Of a stretch of 64,000 bases of DNA, positions 46,537-55,081 are shown one piece after another (positions within the stretch are counted from its first letter, which is position 1; every line of letters begins with the position of its first letter). The DNA is taken from the NCBI GenBank assembly GCA_964537035.1, contig CAZIAK010000022.1, positions 14,821-78,820 of the forward strand, read 5' to 3'. Made by a program: the position numbers and the translations under genes. This stretch comes from CAZIAK01 sp964537035 (lineage in GTDB: Bacteria > Planctomycetota > B15-G4). The notes under the pieces are model-generated. The model made no database searches and was not told where the DNA came from. It was given only the letters and a program-made list of their open reading frames with translations.

Positions 46537-46779
46537 GCTTCGGTGAGCAGGGCAGCGCAGATCGTCCGCGATCCCTGTTTGCATAAAGCGAAGTTCTTGT
46601 GCCGGGTGATGGTCAGCGGTCTCTGCGAGATCTCTGGCTCGGACTCCCCCGGAACAGCAGGAGGCGCCGGGCTTGTTGGCTGACAGGCCCGACGTGCTGA
46701 GAGACCAAGGAGCCATTGGCTTCGAGGGCAAGACAAGACAGTGGGGCCGTGGCTCGGGGACGAGTCGCGGCCCCTTTTT
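46537..46779 (+). ncRNA. Candidate structured non-coding RNA of unknown class
   Basis: About 243 bases between a -10-like site and an intrinsic terminator, with no coding frame. Predicted hairpins: 46548-46577 (CAGG...GATCG-TCCG-CGATC-CCTG); a long arm closed by GGTCTCT 46618-46624 with AGAGACC 46700-46706; and inside it a nine-pair stem 46668-46676 with 46683-46691 (one G-U pair, six-base loop). I tested it by eye against tmRNA, RNase P RNA, SRP RNA and 6S RNA; no diagnostic sequence was found, although length and terminator would suit 6S-like RNA. A leader attenuating the downstream gene is the alternative. Confidence 0.35.
46743..46779 (+). terminator. Intrinsic terminator
   Basis: GGGGCCG (46743-46749) pairs with CGGCCCC (46768-46774), followed immediately by five T (46775-46779). 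No protein gene ends on this strand upstream, which is the main reason to suspect an RNA gene. Confidence 0.7.
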
Positions 46780-46876
46780 CGTGTGCTCCCGACCCGCTGC
46801 GGCCCCGGCCTCGTGGGCGCAGCGGGTGTGGGACCGTCGGCGATGTCGTGGGCGGGCTTCGTGCCCAGCGACGGAC

Positions 46877-46885
46877 TGGTAGGAT
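46877..46885 (+). promoter_or_regulatory. Extended -10 promoter (TGGTAGGAT)
   Basis: TGG followed by TAGGAT, 35 bases before ATG 46920; same TGn-TAGRAT pattern and distance as at 22682, 37204 and 51085. Confidence 0.45.
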
Positions 46886-46919
46886 CCTGCGCCCACAGAC
46901 CCTCCGGAGAGCGCCCGTC

Positions 46920-47531
46920 ATGGAACTCGAACAAGCACTGAGCGAACGTCGCAGCGTCAAGAGCTATGACCCGCAGCACGAGATCAGCGACGATCTGTTG
47001 CGTGAGCTGTTCGAGAAGGTGGTGCGCAGCCCGTCGTCGTTCAATCTGCAGCACTGGCGTTTCGTGTTGGTGCGAGACGCAGAGCGGCGCCAGCAGATGC
47101 AGGCTGCCTGCTACGGCCAGAGCCACGTAGGTGAGTGCTCGGTCGACGTGGTGGTCTGCGGCAAGCTCGACGCCCACGAGGACGCCGGCCGGGTCTGGGC
47201 CGACGCTCCCGCCGAGGTGACCTCCAAGATGGTTCCCATGATCGGCGGCTTCTACGCCACCAACGATCAGCTCAAGCGCGATGAGGCCATCCGCTCCGCC
47301 AGCCTGGCCTCCATGTCGCTCATGCTCATGGCCCGCTCCATGGGTCTCGACACCTGCCCCATGATCGGCATCGATCCCAAGAAGGTGGCCGCCCTCATCG
47401 AGCTCCCCGACGACCACATCCCGGTGATGCTGATCACCCTGGGCAAGGCTGCGACCGAGGGACGGCCCAGCTCGCGCCTGCCCGTGAACGAGGTGGTGCA
47501 GCTGGAGACGTTCGGCGGGCCAGGCCTCTGA
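46920..47531 (+). CDS. Nitroreductase-family FMN oxidoreductase
   Basis: 203 residues from ATG 46920 with GGAG upstream. The N-terminal 'LSERRSVKSYDP' is the FMN-phosphate-binding Arg motif of the nitroreductase fold, followed by 'VVRSPSSFNLQHWRFVLV' and, near the C-terminus, 'LDTCPMIGIDPKKV'. Such enzymes reduce nitro compounds, quinones or flavins with NAD(P)H and are usually homodimers. The physiological substrate is unknown. The Nudix gene follows after 17 bases, so a two-gene unit is likely. Confidence 0.9.
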   Translation: MELEQALSERRSVKSYDPQHEISDDLLRELFEKVVRSPSSFNLQHWRFVLVRDAERRQQMQAACYGQSHVGECSVDVVVCGKLDAHEDAGRVWADAPAEVTSKMVPMIGGFYATNDQLKRDEAIRSASLASMSLMLMARSMGLDTCPMIGIDPKKVAALIELPDDHIPVMLITLGKAATEGRPSSRLPVNEVVQLETFGGPGL

Positions 47532-47548
47532 GCTGGGCGCTGCCCGTC

Positions 47549-48154
47549 ATGCCAACATCCCGCCCACCTGACGAGCCCACCCCGCCGCCGTTTGCGCCCT
47601 TCGAGGTGCAGCGCTCCGAGCGGCTCTACGACTCGCCGTGGGTGGGCTTGCGCCGCGATCTGCTGAGCTTGCCCGAGGGGCGCACGCAGGATCACCACGT
47701 GGTCGAGATCATCGACGCCGTGGTGGTGGTGCCGGTGATGTCTGATGGTCGGCTGGCCATGATCTGGCAGTACCGCCATCCCCACGGCAAGTCCCATTGG
47801 GAGGTGCCGGCGGGGCGGCTGAACGTGGGCGAAGACCCGGTCGCGGGCGCCCATCGCGAGCTGCGCGAGGAGACGGGCTGCGTGGCGAGGCAGCTGCTGC
47901 CGCTCAACGGCTTCTATCCCATCAACGGGATCAGCGACCACTGGGCCCATGTCTTCGTGGCGGTGGGTTGTGAGTTGCGAGAAGAGCCTGACCTCGACGC
48001 TACCGAGCGGCTCTCCATGCACACCATGGGCCGCGACCGGGTGCAGCAGCTGTTGGCCGCGGGCGAGATCGAGGATGGCTTCACGGCGCTGCCGCTCTAC
48101 CAGCTGTTCTCCCGGGCCGACCTGTGCGCCGAGCTGTGGGGTGGCGGGGCCTGA
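47549..48154 (+). CDS. Nudix hydrolase (ADP-ribose pyrophosphatase-like)
   Basis: 201 residues. The Nudix box is complete: it starts at the Gly of 'AGRLNVGE' and runs through 'RELREETG' with correct spacing (G-x5-E-x7-REU-x-EE-x-G-U), giving the Mg-binding Glu residues. The 'VVVVPV' strand and 'QYRHPHGKSHWEVPAG' before it fit the ADP-ribose/nucleotide-sugar pyrophosphatase subgroup. A Pro-rich N-terminus of about 18 residues is extra. Cytoplasmic housekeeping of nucleoside-diphosphate derivatives is the likely role. The gene ends just before an 11-base tandem repeat and an assembly gap. Confidence 0.9.
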   Translation: MPTSRPPDEPTPPPFAPFEVQRSERLYDSPWVGLRRDLLSLPEGRTQDHHVVEIIDAVVVVPVMSDGRLAMIWQYRHPHGKSHWEVPAGRLNVGEDPVAGAHRELREETGCVARQLLPLNGFYPINGISDHWAHVFVAVGCELREEPDLDATERLSMHTMGRDRVQQLLAAGEIEDGFTALPLYQLFSRADLCAELWGGGA

Positions 48155-48180
48155 GCGCGGCATGTCGCTGGCGAGATCAG

Positions 48181-48222
48181 CGACCGACCTGCGACCGACC
48201 TGCGACCGACCTGCGACCGACC
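48181..48222. repeat. Tandem repeat, 11-base unit CTGCGACCGAC
   Basis: Almost four copies are visible before the sequence breaks off into Ns. The array probably continues into the gap and caused it. It lies between the convergent Nudix and metallo-beta-lactamase-fold genes. Confidence 0.85.
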
Positions 48223-48322
48223 NNNNNNNNNNNNNNNNNNNNNNNNNNNNNNNNNNNNNNNNNNNNNNNNNNNNNNNNNNNNNNNNNNNNNNNNNNNNNN
48301 NNNNNNNNNNNNNNNNNNNNNN
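48223..48322. other. Assembly gap (100 N)
   Basis: Unlike the other two gaps, the flanks do not match each other, so real sequence is missing: the rest of the tandem array and the end of the metallo-beta-lactamase-fold gene. Confidence 0.85.
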
Positions 48323-49068
48323 TCGGCCTTCTCGTCGATGAGTTGTTCGGGGAAGCGGTCGTAGCCCATGGTGATGGGCAGGTGCATCCAGGGCATGCCG
48401 GGGATCATGTCGCCCACGAAGAGCAGGGGGCCCCGGTCGGTGGTGATCTCGGTCATGAGCAGCCCGGGGGTGTGACCGGACGACGTGTAGAAACAGTAGC
48501 CATCGCCGAGGGTCGGGCTGGTGTCGCCGTCGATCAGCTCCAGCCGCCCGCTGTTCTTCAATAGGCCTTGCAGCCTGGGGATGAACGAGGCCTTGTCCCG
48601 ACTGTGTGGGCGTAGGGCCCGCTCCCAGGCCGCCACTCCCACGATGTACTGGGCGTTGGGGAAGAGCAGCTCGGGCTCAGCGCTCTCGCTCCAGGCGGAG
48701 AGCAACCCGCCAGCGTGGTCGAAGTGCAGATGACTGAGCACCACCACGTCGATGTCCTCGTGGGTCAGGCTTTGGTCGGCCAGGCTGGCGAGTAGCACGT
48801 GCTCGGACTCGACCACCCCGAAGCGCTCGCGGAGCTTGGGCTCGAAGAACGCGCCGATGCCCGTCTCGAACAGAATCCGCCGGGGCTTGCCGTCGCCCGC
48901 CGGTGGCTCTTCGACCAGCAGGGCGCGGCAGGCGAGATCGATGCGGCCCAGATCATCGGGGGGCGACCAGCGTTGCCACACGGCCCGGGGGCAGTTGCCA
49001 AACATCGAGCCGCCGTCGAGCTTCTGCGAGTTGCCGAGCAGGGGTGTGAGGGTGGGTGTTTTCTTCAT
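48323..49068 (-). CDS. Metallo-beta-lactamase-fold hydrolase (C-terminus lost in gap)
   Basis: 248 residues are present from ATG 49068. The metal motif 'LSHLHFDHAGG' (HxHxDH) is intact, with a further His in 'SSGHTPGLL' and the Asp in 'LFVGDMIPG'. The N-terminus 'LGNSQKLDGGSMFG' and 'LACRALLVE' resemble the AHL-lactonase/quorum-quenching-like MBL group, whose members hydrolyse lactones and esters. Enzyme function is safe, the substrate is not. The end is cut by Ns; about 40-60 residues are missing by comparison with the family. It starts one base after the stop of the upstream lipoprotein gene, so both are in one unit. Confidence 0.85.
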
Positions 49069-49069
49069 G

Positions 49070-50965
49070 TCAGTTGTCTTCGCCTATGTAGCCCAGCTGG
49101 CGCAGCTGGTCTGTGTGCCGGGCATCGAGCTCAACCTCGCTCGCTTGGCCGAGTGGTGTGAGCAGCTCATGGACCCGGGGGACCAGGCCTTTGACCCAGC
49201 CGGCCAGCTGTTCTTGCCGTTCGGCCACGATGTTCTGCAGCTCTCCTGGGTCCGCGGCCAGATCGAAGACCCAGAGCAGTCGCCCTTGAGCGAGCTGTTT
49301 GGGATCGGCGGTGCTGACGATCTTGAGCTCGTTGGCCACCACCGACATCAGCGGCAGGGATTCGGCGTCGGGCCAGTTGAAGGAGAAGATGACGCGGTCG
49401 GCCTGCGGGTCCAGGAGAGTCGGGCGGCTCCATAGGCCATCGACGGGCAGGCCAGCGAGCTGAGCCAGGGTGGGCGTGATGTCCACCAAGGAGACAGGGG
49501 CGTTCGTGGTGGCTGGCGCGAGGCCGGGCGCACGCAAGAGCAGTGGTACTCGCAGGACCTCGTCGAACGTGCCTTGCCCGTGGTACATGCGTCCATGCTC
49601 GTAGAACGCCTCACCGTGATCGCTGGTGAAGACGATGACGGCGTCGTCGGCCAGGCCACGGTCGTCGAGCAGGTCGAGCAGCTCTCCGAAGCTGGTGTCG
49701 AGCTCGCGCACGGTGGCCAGGCGCAAGAGCGAGAGGGCTGCGGCCAGGGTGGTGGCTTGCTCGCGCACCTCGTCCGACTCTTGTCCCAGGGTCACGGCCT
49801 CGGCGGTGAGGGCGTCGAAGGCCGCTTCAAACCAGGCGAAGTCGCGGCCGTCGTTGGGCACGCCGAGCTGCTCTTCCAGCAAGGCGCGGGTCTCCATGCT
49901 CGGCAAGTAGGGCGTGTGCGTGTGATAGCTGTGCACCATCAGCAGCAGGGGCCGGCCGTCGTCCGCGTCGAGCAGCTGCTGCGCCACGTCGAGGGTGGTG
50001 GGCAGATCGCCTGTGTGCAGCTCCTGAAACCACTCGAAGCCCCGGTCAAGCCCGTACCGTCGGGACACGAAGGCCGAGTCGGTCACGGCCACGGTGCGGT
50101 ATCCCGCGGCGGCGAAGGTCTCCGCCAAGGTGGCAGCGGGGGACGCGGGTTGGCGGGACAAGTGCACGCCGCCGTGTTGCCCCGGGTGCACGCCGAAGAG
50201 CATGGACGTGACGGCGGGCAGGGTCCAGGTGGAGGGCGAGCGGGCCTGGGTGAAGCGCCGGGCGGTTTCGGCGAAGGCGTCGAGGCGCGGAGTCAACCCG
50301 GGATGGTCGAGGTCGTCGGCACGAAACGTATCCGCCACGAAGAGGATCACGTCGGGGCGGGCAGGGTCGGGCTGCCGGGGCACGGTCTTCAACGGCTGCA
50401 TGGCTGGGCCATGGATGAAGATGTGCCCCGCGCTGGGCGGCGCGGAGAACTCCAGCGTGTGCAGCGCCTGATCGCCGTCGGCTGTGCCAGGCAGTGCGAT
50501 GCGGTGCTGGGTTGTTGATGCCGTGCTCCCAGGCAGCGCGCCGATGGACAGGGGCAGCCCGTCCCAGAGCACGATGAGCTCATGGGGCAGTTGCTCCTGG
50601 CTCTGGGCTTGCAGGGCCACGGAGAAGCGCAGGGCCGCTGCGAACGGCACGGCGACGTCGAGGGCGACCGAGTGCCCCCCCGGCATCATGAACCCGTCGC
50701 TGACGATGGACGGAGACACGATGCGCCCGGACTGCTCGCTCAGCTCGCTGAGCTGGATCCATGACGAGCCCTGGGCCTGACCAGGCGCTGTGCCCGGGCC
50801 ATGAGCCATGCTCTGCCCAGGAACCGTGCTGCCCACGAGAGCCTCGCCCGCCGCACCCCTGTCCTCTTGAGCCGTGTCCTGCCCACCGCAGCCCCAGCAG
50901 AGGCCGGCGAGCAGCCACCCGGCCGTGAGCGTGGGACCAGGGCGCTTCGGCGGGCAGGCAGGCAT
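49070..50965 (-). CDS. Alkaline-phosphatase-superfamily (sulfatase-like) lipoprotein
   Basis: 631 residues from ATG 50965; the frame is open upstream but the lipoprotein signal (lipobox LCWGC near residue 27) starts here. After a Gln/Gly/Ala-rich linker and a beta-rich region (about 55-200) comes the catalytic domain: 'DVILFVADTFRADDL', 'SPSTWTLPAVTSMLFG' with Thr248 at the nucleophile position, 'HSYHTHTPYLP' and 'TSDHGEAFYEHG'. It ends 'RQLGYIGEDN'. Unlike the other five it has no multi-helix membrane part and is anchored by lipid. The missing Cys/Ser argues against a formylglycine sulfatase. Substrate unknown. It is divergent from htpG, with a matching promoter on each side. Confidence 0.85.
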   Translation of the reverse strand: MPACPPKRPGPTLTAGWLLAGLCWGCGGQDTAQEDRGAAGEALVGSTVPGQSMAHGPGTAPGQAQGSSWIQLSELSEQSGRIVSPSIVSDGFMMPGGHSVALDVAVPFAAALRFSVALQAQSQEQLPHELIVLWDGLPLSIGALPGSTASTTQHRIALPGTADGDQALHTLEFSAPPSAGHIFIHGPAMQPLKTVPRQPDPARPDVILFVADTFRADDLDHPGLTPRLDAFAETARRFTQARSPSTWTLPAVTSMLFGVHPGQHGGVHLSRQPASPAATLAETFAAAGYRTVAVTDSAFVSRRYGLDRGFEWFQELHTGDLPTTLDVAQQLLDADDGRPLLLMVHSYHTHTPYLPSMETRALLEEQLGVPNDGRDFAWFEAAFDALTAEAVTLGQESDEVREQATTLAAALSLLRLATVRELDTSFGELLDLLDDRGLADDAVIVFTSDHGEAFYEHGRMYHGQGTFDEVLRVPLLLRAPGLAPATTNAPVSLVDITPTLAQLAGLPVDGLWSRPTLLDPQADRVIFSFNWPDAESLPLMSVVANELKIVSTADPKQLAQGRLLWVFDLAADPGELQNIVAERQEQLAGWVKGLVPRVHELLTPLGQASEVELDARHTDQLRQLGYIGEDN

Positions 50966-50993
50966 GGGCGAGACCAGGGGAGGAGGACCGCGG

Positions 50994-51002
50994 ATCCTAG
51001 CA
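50994..51002 (-). promoter_or_regulatory. Extended -10 promoter (TGCTAGGAT, minus strand)
   Basis: Read on the minus strand as TGC-TAGGAT, 29 bases before ATG 50965 of the lipoprotein gene; identical to the element at 37204. Confidence 0.45.
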
Positions 51003-51084
51003 GCCAGCGGGGATCTGCGCCGCTGCTCGGGCGGCACTCTGCGCACCGGCTGGTGGGGGGGGCTGGAGCGCCACGGGCCTGCAT

Positions 51085-51093
51085 TGCTAGAAT
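51085..51093 (+). promoter_or_regulatory. Extended -10 promoter (TGCTAGAAT) of htpG
   Basis: Identical to the pepM element and at a similar distance, 42 bases before ATG 51135. No CIRCE-type inverted repeat is seen near it, so heat-shock control is not evident from the sequence. Confidence 0.5.
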
Positions 51094-51134
51094 GCCCGGT
51101 TCGACGACGAGCCAGAACAACAGGAAGCCAGACC

Positions 51135-53084
51135 ATGACCACCGAGACCGAAACCCGGACGTTCCAGGCCGAGACGCGCGAGCTGCTCGACCTGATGATC
51201 CACTCGCTCTATTCCCACAAGGAGATCTTCCTGCGGGAGCTGATCAGCAACGCGTCCGACGCCATCGATCGGCTGCGCTTCGCCGCGCTCACCGACGACA
51301 GCCTCCGTGACGGCTCGTATCGGCCGCGCATCGAGCTGGAGGTCTTCCCCGACGCCAAGACGTTGATCATCGACGACAACGGCATCGGCATGACCCGCGA
51401 CGAGATCATCGAGAACATCGGCACCATCGCCCGCTCGGGCACCCGCGAGTTCGCCAAGGCCATGGCCGCTGCCAAGACTGACGGCGACTCCACCCCCGAG
51501 CTGATCGGTCAGTTTGGCGTGGGCTTCTACTCGTCGTTCATGGTGGCCGACGAGGTTGTCGTCGTTACCCGCAAGGCTGGCACCGACGAGGCCACGCGCT
51601 GGACCAGCAAGGGCGACGGTGAGTACACCATCGAAGACTGCGAGAAGGCCGAGCCCGGCACGCGCATCACCCTGCACCTGCGCAAGCCCGAAGAGAGCGA
51701 AGAGGGCGGTGACGACGAGGGCCCCGAGTACACCGACTACACCCAGGAGTGGACCCTGCGCGAGGTCGTCAAGCGCTACTCGGACTTCGTCGAGTATCCC
51801 GTCGAGATGGAGGTGGAGCGCACCCAGAAGAAGGGTGAAGAAGAGGACGCCGAAGAGGAGACGGTGATCGAGACCGTCACCCTCAACTCCATGAAGCCCC
51901 TCTGGCGCAAGCCGAAGAGCGAGATCACGCCGGAGGAGTACAAGGAGTTCTACCACCACGTCTCCCACGACTGGGCCGAGCCCCTGGAGACGATCCACTT
52001 CAAGGCCGAGGGCACCCACCAGTACACGGCCCTGCTCTACCTGCCCAAGACCCGGCCCATGGATCTGCTCGATCCCAGCCACGACAAGTCGCGCCTCTCG
52101 CTCTACGTGAAGCGCGTCTTCATCATGGCCGACTGCGAAGAACTGGTGCCGTCGTGGTTGCGCTTCGTGCGCGGATTGGTAGACAGCGACGATCTGCCCC
52201 TGAACGTGTCCCGTGAGACCCTGCAGCACAACCGCCAGATGGGGCGCATTCGCAGTCGGGTGGTGAAGAAGGTGCTCGGCGCCATGAAGACCATGCTGAG
52301 TGACCGGCGCAGCGACTACATCGACTACTGGAAGGCCTTCGGCCTGGTGCTCAAGGAAGGCATCGTCACCGACCACGAGTCTCGTGACGAGCTGGCAGGC
52401 CTGAGCCTGTTCGGTTCGAGCGCGGGCGGCGACCTGACCACCCTGGGCGAGTACGTCGAGCGCATGCCAGAAGAGCAGAAGGAGATCCTGTATCTCACCG
52501 GCACGGAGCGGCGCTCGTTGGAGCAGTCGCCGCACCTGGAGGCGGCCGCCAGCAAGGGCTTCGAGGTGCTCTTCCTCACCGATCCCATCGACGAGTGGGT
52601 GGTGGGGCACATCCCCGAGTTCGACGAGAAGAAGCTGGTGGCCCTTGACCGGGGCGAGGCTGATCTCGGCGAGAGCGACGAGACCAAGAAGGAGCGTGAG
52701 GAGCAGCAGGAGGAGAACACCGACCTGCTGACCACGATCCAGGCGGCCCTCGACGAGCACGTGAAAGAGGTGCGGCTCACCTCTCGCCTGTCGGACAGCC
52801 CGGCGGTGCTGGTCAGCGGCGACGGCGACATGACACCGCAGATGGAGCGTATTCTGCGGGCCTCAGGACAGGAGCTGCCCAAGGGCAAGCGTGTGCTCGA
52901 GCTGAACCCGGAGCACCCGGTGTTCGCGCGGATCAAGTCACTGCACGGGGTCGACGCCGAGGGCGAGGCCTTCGGTGAGCTGCTCGAGCTGGTCTACGGT
53001 CAGGCGTTGCTGGCTGAAGGCAGCGAGCTGCCCGACCCGGCGCGCTTCGCCCAGCTGGTGTCCTCGATGATCGCACCAGGTTAG
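51135..53084 (+). CDS. htpG: Hsp90-family molecular chaperone HtpG
   Basis: 649 residues from ATG 51135, preceded by AGGA. The GHKL ATPase domain has 'LISNASDAIDRLRF', 'IDDNGIGMTRDEII', 'GTIARSGTREF' and 'IGQFGVGFYSSFMVAD'. The middle domain has 'DLPLNVSRETLQHNR' with the catalytic Arg. The C-terminal dimerisation domain ends 'QLVSSMIAPG'. An acidic segment (about 185-260) is longer than in E. coli HtpG, which accounts for the slightly greater length. It is a cytosolic ATP-dependent chaperone. The gene stands alone, divergent from the sulfatase-like lipoprotein. Confidence 0.98.
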   Translation: MTTETETRTFQAETRELLDLMIHSLYSHKEIFLRELISNASDAIDRLRFAALTDDSLRDGSYRPRIELEVFPDAKTLIIDDNGIGMTRDEIIENIGTIARSGTREFAKAMAAAKTDGDSTPELIGQFGVGFYSSFMVADEVVVVTRKAGTDEATRWTSKGDGEYTIEDCEKAEPGTRITLHLRKPEESEEGGDDEGPEYTDYTQEWTLREVVKRYSDFVEYPVEMEVERTQKKGEEEDAEEETVIETVTLNSMKPLWRKPKSEITPEEYKEFYHHVSHDWAEPLETIHFKAEGTHQYTALLYLPKTRPMDLLDPSHDKSRLSLYVKRVFIMADCEELVPSWLRFVRGLVDSDDLPLNVSRETLQHNRQMGRIRSRVVKKVLGAMKTMLSDRRSDYIDYWKAFGLVLKEGIVTDHESRDELAGLSLFGSSAGGDLTTLGEYVERMPEEQKEILYLTGTERRSLEQSPHLEAAASKGFEVLFLTDPIDEWVVGHIPEFDEKKLVALDRGEADLGESDETKKEREEQQEENTDLLTTIQAALDEHVKEVRLTSRLSDSPAVLVSGDGDMTPQMERILRASGQELPKGKRVLELNPEHPVFARIKSLHGVDAEGEAFGELLELVYGQALLAEGSELPDPARFAQLVSSMIAPG

Positions 53085-53140
53085 GAGTCAGTGCCACAGG
53101 TCTGCAGCTCACGGTGCTGCGGGCGGCCCTAGGTCAGAGG

Positions 53141-54088
53141 TCACAGGTCGTCGTCGGTGACGAACTCGAGGTGCTTGATGGCTTCGAACTGTTGCTCGAC
53201 GGTTTGCTTGCGGGTGCGCCGGGCTTCCGGGTAGTAGGCCTGGGCAGGCGTGGCCTCGTCGAAGACTCCCTCGGCGGCGTCGTTGCGCACGAAGAAGGCG
53301 TTGAGGCCTCCTGAGTCGCAGCCGATGAGCCGGTAGCCTTTGGCGGTGCCCAGGGCTGCCATGGCCGAGAGTGAAGCGCTGTGGTAGTAGCCCGAGACGT
53401 GCTTCTCGAAGCGCACGAAGCTGGGGTCGTAGGCGGTGATCAGGTTCTTGTCCGGGCCCAGGCTGGCGTTGAACTCGATCACCACCACCCGGGGATTGAC
53501 CACGTCGATGGCCTTCCAGATCCAGTAGTCGGTGCCGTCGATGTCCACGGAGAGCAGGTCGATCTCGCCGCTCACGCCGCCAGATGTGATGAGCTCGTTG
53601 ATGTTCTCGGCGGTGATCATCGATTCGACGACCACGACGGGGGACGGCTCTGAGGGGTCTTTGGGCGCGTGAAAGGCACGAGCCCCGTCGACGTACTCGG
53701 TCATGCAGTCGATGAGCATGCCCGTCCAGCCGAAGTTCTTGACCAGATTGGCGCTGTTGCACTTGGCCGGGTTGCCCACGCCGAACTCGACGAAGCGCCG
53801 GTTGGTGGTGCCGATGCGCGAGAAGATGTAGAGAAAGATGCCGTCCTCGCCGTCTTGCGAGTAGGCGGAGAACTCGCGGCGGCGCAGGTTGGTGCGGAAG
53901 CTCTCGTCAGGGTCGCCGCACTGGGCGTAGTGCCACTGAAAGAGCGTCTGCAGGTTCTGCTCTGCTTTGGCCAGACGCTTGCGCACCACCCGATAGTCGG
54001 GGGGACGCAGGCCCTCTCGCAGGGGCGACATGAGGCCACGCCAGCGGCGTCTGATCGCGCGCACGAGCTTCGATCGGGAAAGCGCCAT
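53141..54088 (-). CDS. FkbM-like putative methyltransferase
   Basis: 315 residues from ATG 54088. The N-terminus is Arg-rich and possibly amphipathic. The core 'RFVEFGVGNPAKCNSANLV' followed by 'WTGMLIDCMTEYVDGA' has the layout of SAM-binding motifs in FkbM-like proteins, and 'IDLLSVDIDGTDYWIWKAI' matches their 'LL-IDIDG' motif. Proteins like this are common in glycan and O-antigen loci, often with unproven activity. A separate FkbM gene and a glycosyltransferase are divergent from it across 213 bases, supporting a role in surface glycan modification. The catalytic function is inferred. Confidence 0.65.
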   Translation of the reverse strand: MALSRSKLVRAIRRRWRGLMSPLREGLRPPDYRVVRKRLAKAEQNLQTLFQWHYAQCGDPDESFRTNLRRREFSAYSQDGEDGIFLYIFSRIGTTNRRFVEFGVGNPAKCNSANLVKNFGWTGMLIDCMTEYVDGARAFHAPKDPSEPSPVVVVESMITAENINELITSGGVSGEIDLLSVDIDGTDYWIWKAIDVVNPRVVVIEFNASLGPDKNLITAYDPSFVRFEKHVSGYYHSASLSAMAALGTAKGYRLIGCDSGGLNAFFVRNDAAEGVFDEATPAQAYYPEARRTRKQTVEQQFEAIKHLEFVTDDDL

Positions 54089-54301
54089 GAGCAGCCGTTT
54101 CTGGGGAGTCTCTCTGGCCGACCGAGCGGACACTCCGCCCGGGCAGGCGAGCCACACCATAGCGATCGAGCGCCTCCCTTAGCACCGGCGTGCTGGATCG
54201 GGCCCGGGGTCGGGGGATATCCTGGCCGCACTCCGTGGGGCCTCGGTGGGTCCCCACGCCACAGCCAGGCCTCCCCGGGCGCAAGAGCGAGAGCACAACA
54301 G

Positions 54302-55081
54302 ATGCGGATCAACGACATCGCGGCGTACTTCAAGCTGCGGCGGCTGACCCACAACCCCTGGGAGATCGTCCGCTTCCGCGAGCACAAGAGCGATGCTGAC
54401 CGCCAGCTCTCTGTGAACCTGCGCACCGGCGTCGACGTGGGCCTTCGTGGCGGGAAGCAGGACTACCACGTCTTCGCCGCGATCTTCGTCCAGGACGAAT
54501 ACCGCCTGGACGCCCGCCCTCACTTCGAGACGGTCTTCGATATCGGCGCCAACGTGGGCCTGTTCGCCGCACGGGTGTCACCCCTTGCCGGACGTGTGCT
54601 CAGCTACGAGCCCTTCGCCGAGAACTTCGCCCAGCTCGAGCAGAACACCGCGGGTCTGAAGAACGTGACCTGCGTTTACGCGGCCATCACCGACAAGGTG
54701 GGCACGGTGCAGCTGGCTGCCCCCAGCGACCCGGCCATGAGCGGTCGGGTCTCGCTCTTCGATGACCCTGTCGATGGGCAAGTGACAGAGGTGCCGGCGG
54801 TCGATCTGGCCCGGGCCTTTGAAGACCACGGGGTCGAACGCTGTGACCTGCTCAAGATCGACGTGGAAGGCGCCGAGTACGACATCCTGCACGCCGCTGC
54901 CGGCGAGACCTTGGCTCGGGTCGACAGGATCTACGGCGAGTACCACGATGTGGCCCCGGGCGACCCGCGCACGCGCATCGACCACTTCGAGGCCTTCCTG
55001 AAGAGCGAGGGCTTCGAGGTCGAGGTCGTGCCCCACCGTCGCAAGAGCAACCTGGGTCTGTTCTTCGCATGCCGCCCGTAG
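54302..55081 (+). CDS. FkbM-family SAM-dependent methyltransferase
   Basis: 259 residues from ATG 54302. Motif I is 'VFDIGANVGLFAARVS', followed by 'VLSYEPFAENFAQLEQN' and 'CDLLKIDVEGAEYDIL', the hallmark FkbM sequence. Members O-methylate sugars in polysaccharides and macrolides. Cytoplasmic. It overlaps the following glycosyltransferase by 13 bases, so the two are translated together and probably act on the same glycan. Confidence 0.92.
   Translation: MRINDIAAYFKLRRLTHNPWEIVRFREHKSDADRQLSVNLRTGVDVGLRGGKQDYHVFAAIFVQDEYRLDARPHFETVFDIGANVGLFAARVSPLAGRVLSYEPFAENFAQLEQNTAGLKNVTCVYAAITDKVGTVQLAAPSDPAMSGRVSLFDDPVDGQVTEVPAVDLARAFEDHGVERCDLLKIDVEGAEYDILHAAAGETLARVDRIYGEYHDVAPGDPRTRIDHFEAFLKSEGFEVEVVPHRRKSNLGLFFACRP

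Larger units (their letters stand above)
46121..46919. other. Intergenic region of about 800 bases without protein gene
   Basis: The open frames here have unnatural, Arg/Pro/Ser-rich composition and no recognisable domains. The stretch from 46490 to 46600 is clearly more AT-rich than its surroundings. It holds a candidate -10, a structured-RNA candidate ending in a terminator, and the promoter of the nitroreductase gene. The part next to nifJ (46121-46400) shows nothing I can name. Confidence 0.7.

Noticed and set aside
46135..46683. Possible 182-residue gene in the intergenic region downstream of nifJ's start
   Set aside because: Arg/Pro/Ser-rich with abrupt composition changes, no domain, no ribosome site, and it overlaps the structured-RNA candidate.
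46537..46779. tmRNA, RNase P RNA or SRP RNA
   Set aside because: Lacks the tRNA-like ends, the RNase P core sequences and the SRP tetraloop region; only an unclassified RNA candidate is kept.
48181..48222. Possible CRISPR-like array
   Set aside because: The unit is 11 bases with no spacers and no cas genes nearby; it is a simple tandem repeat.
54220..54260. GATATC-type palindrome in the divergent FkbM region as an operator
   Set aside because: Too short and common in GC-rich DNA; no second half-site or neighbouring regulator gene.
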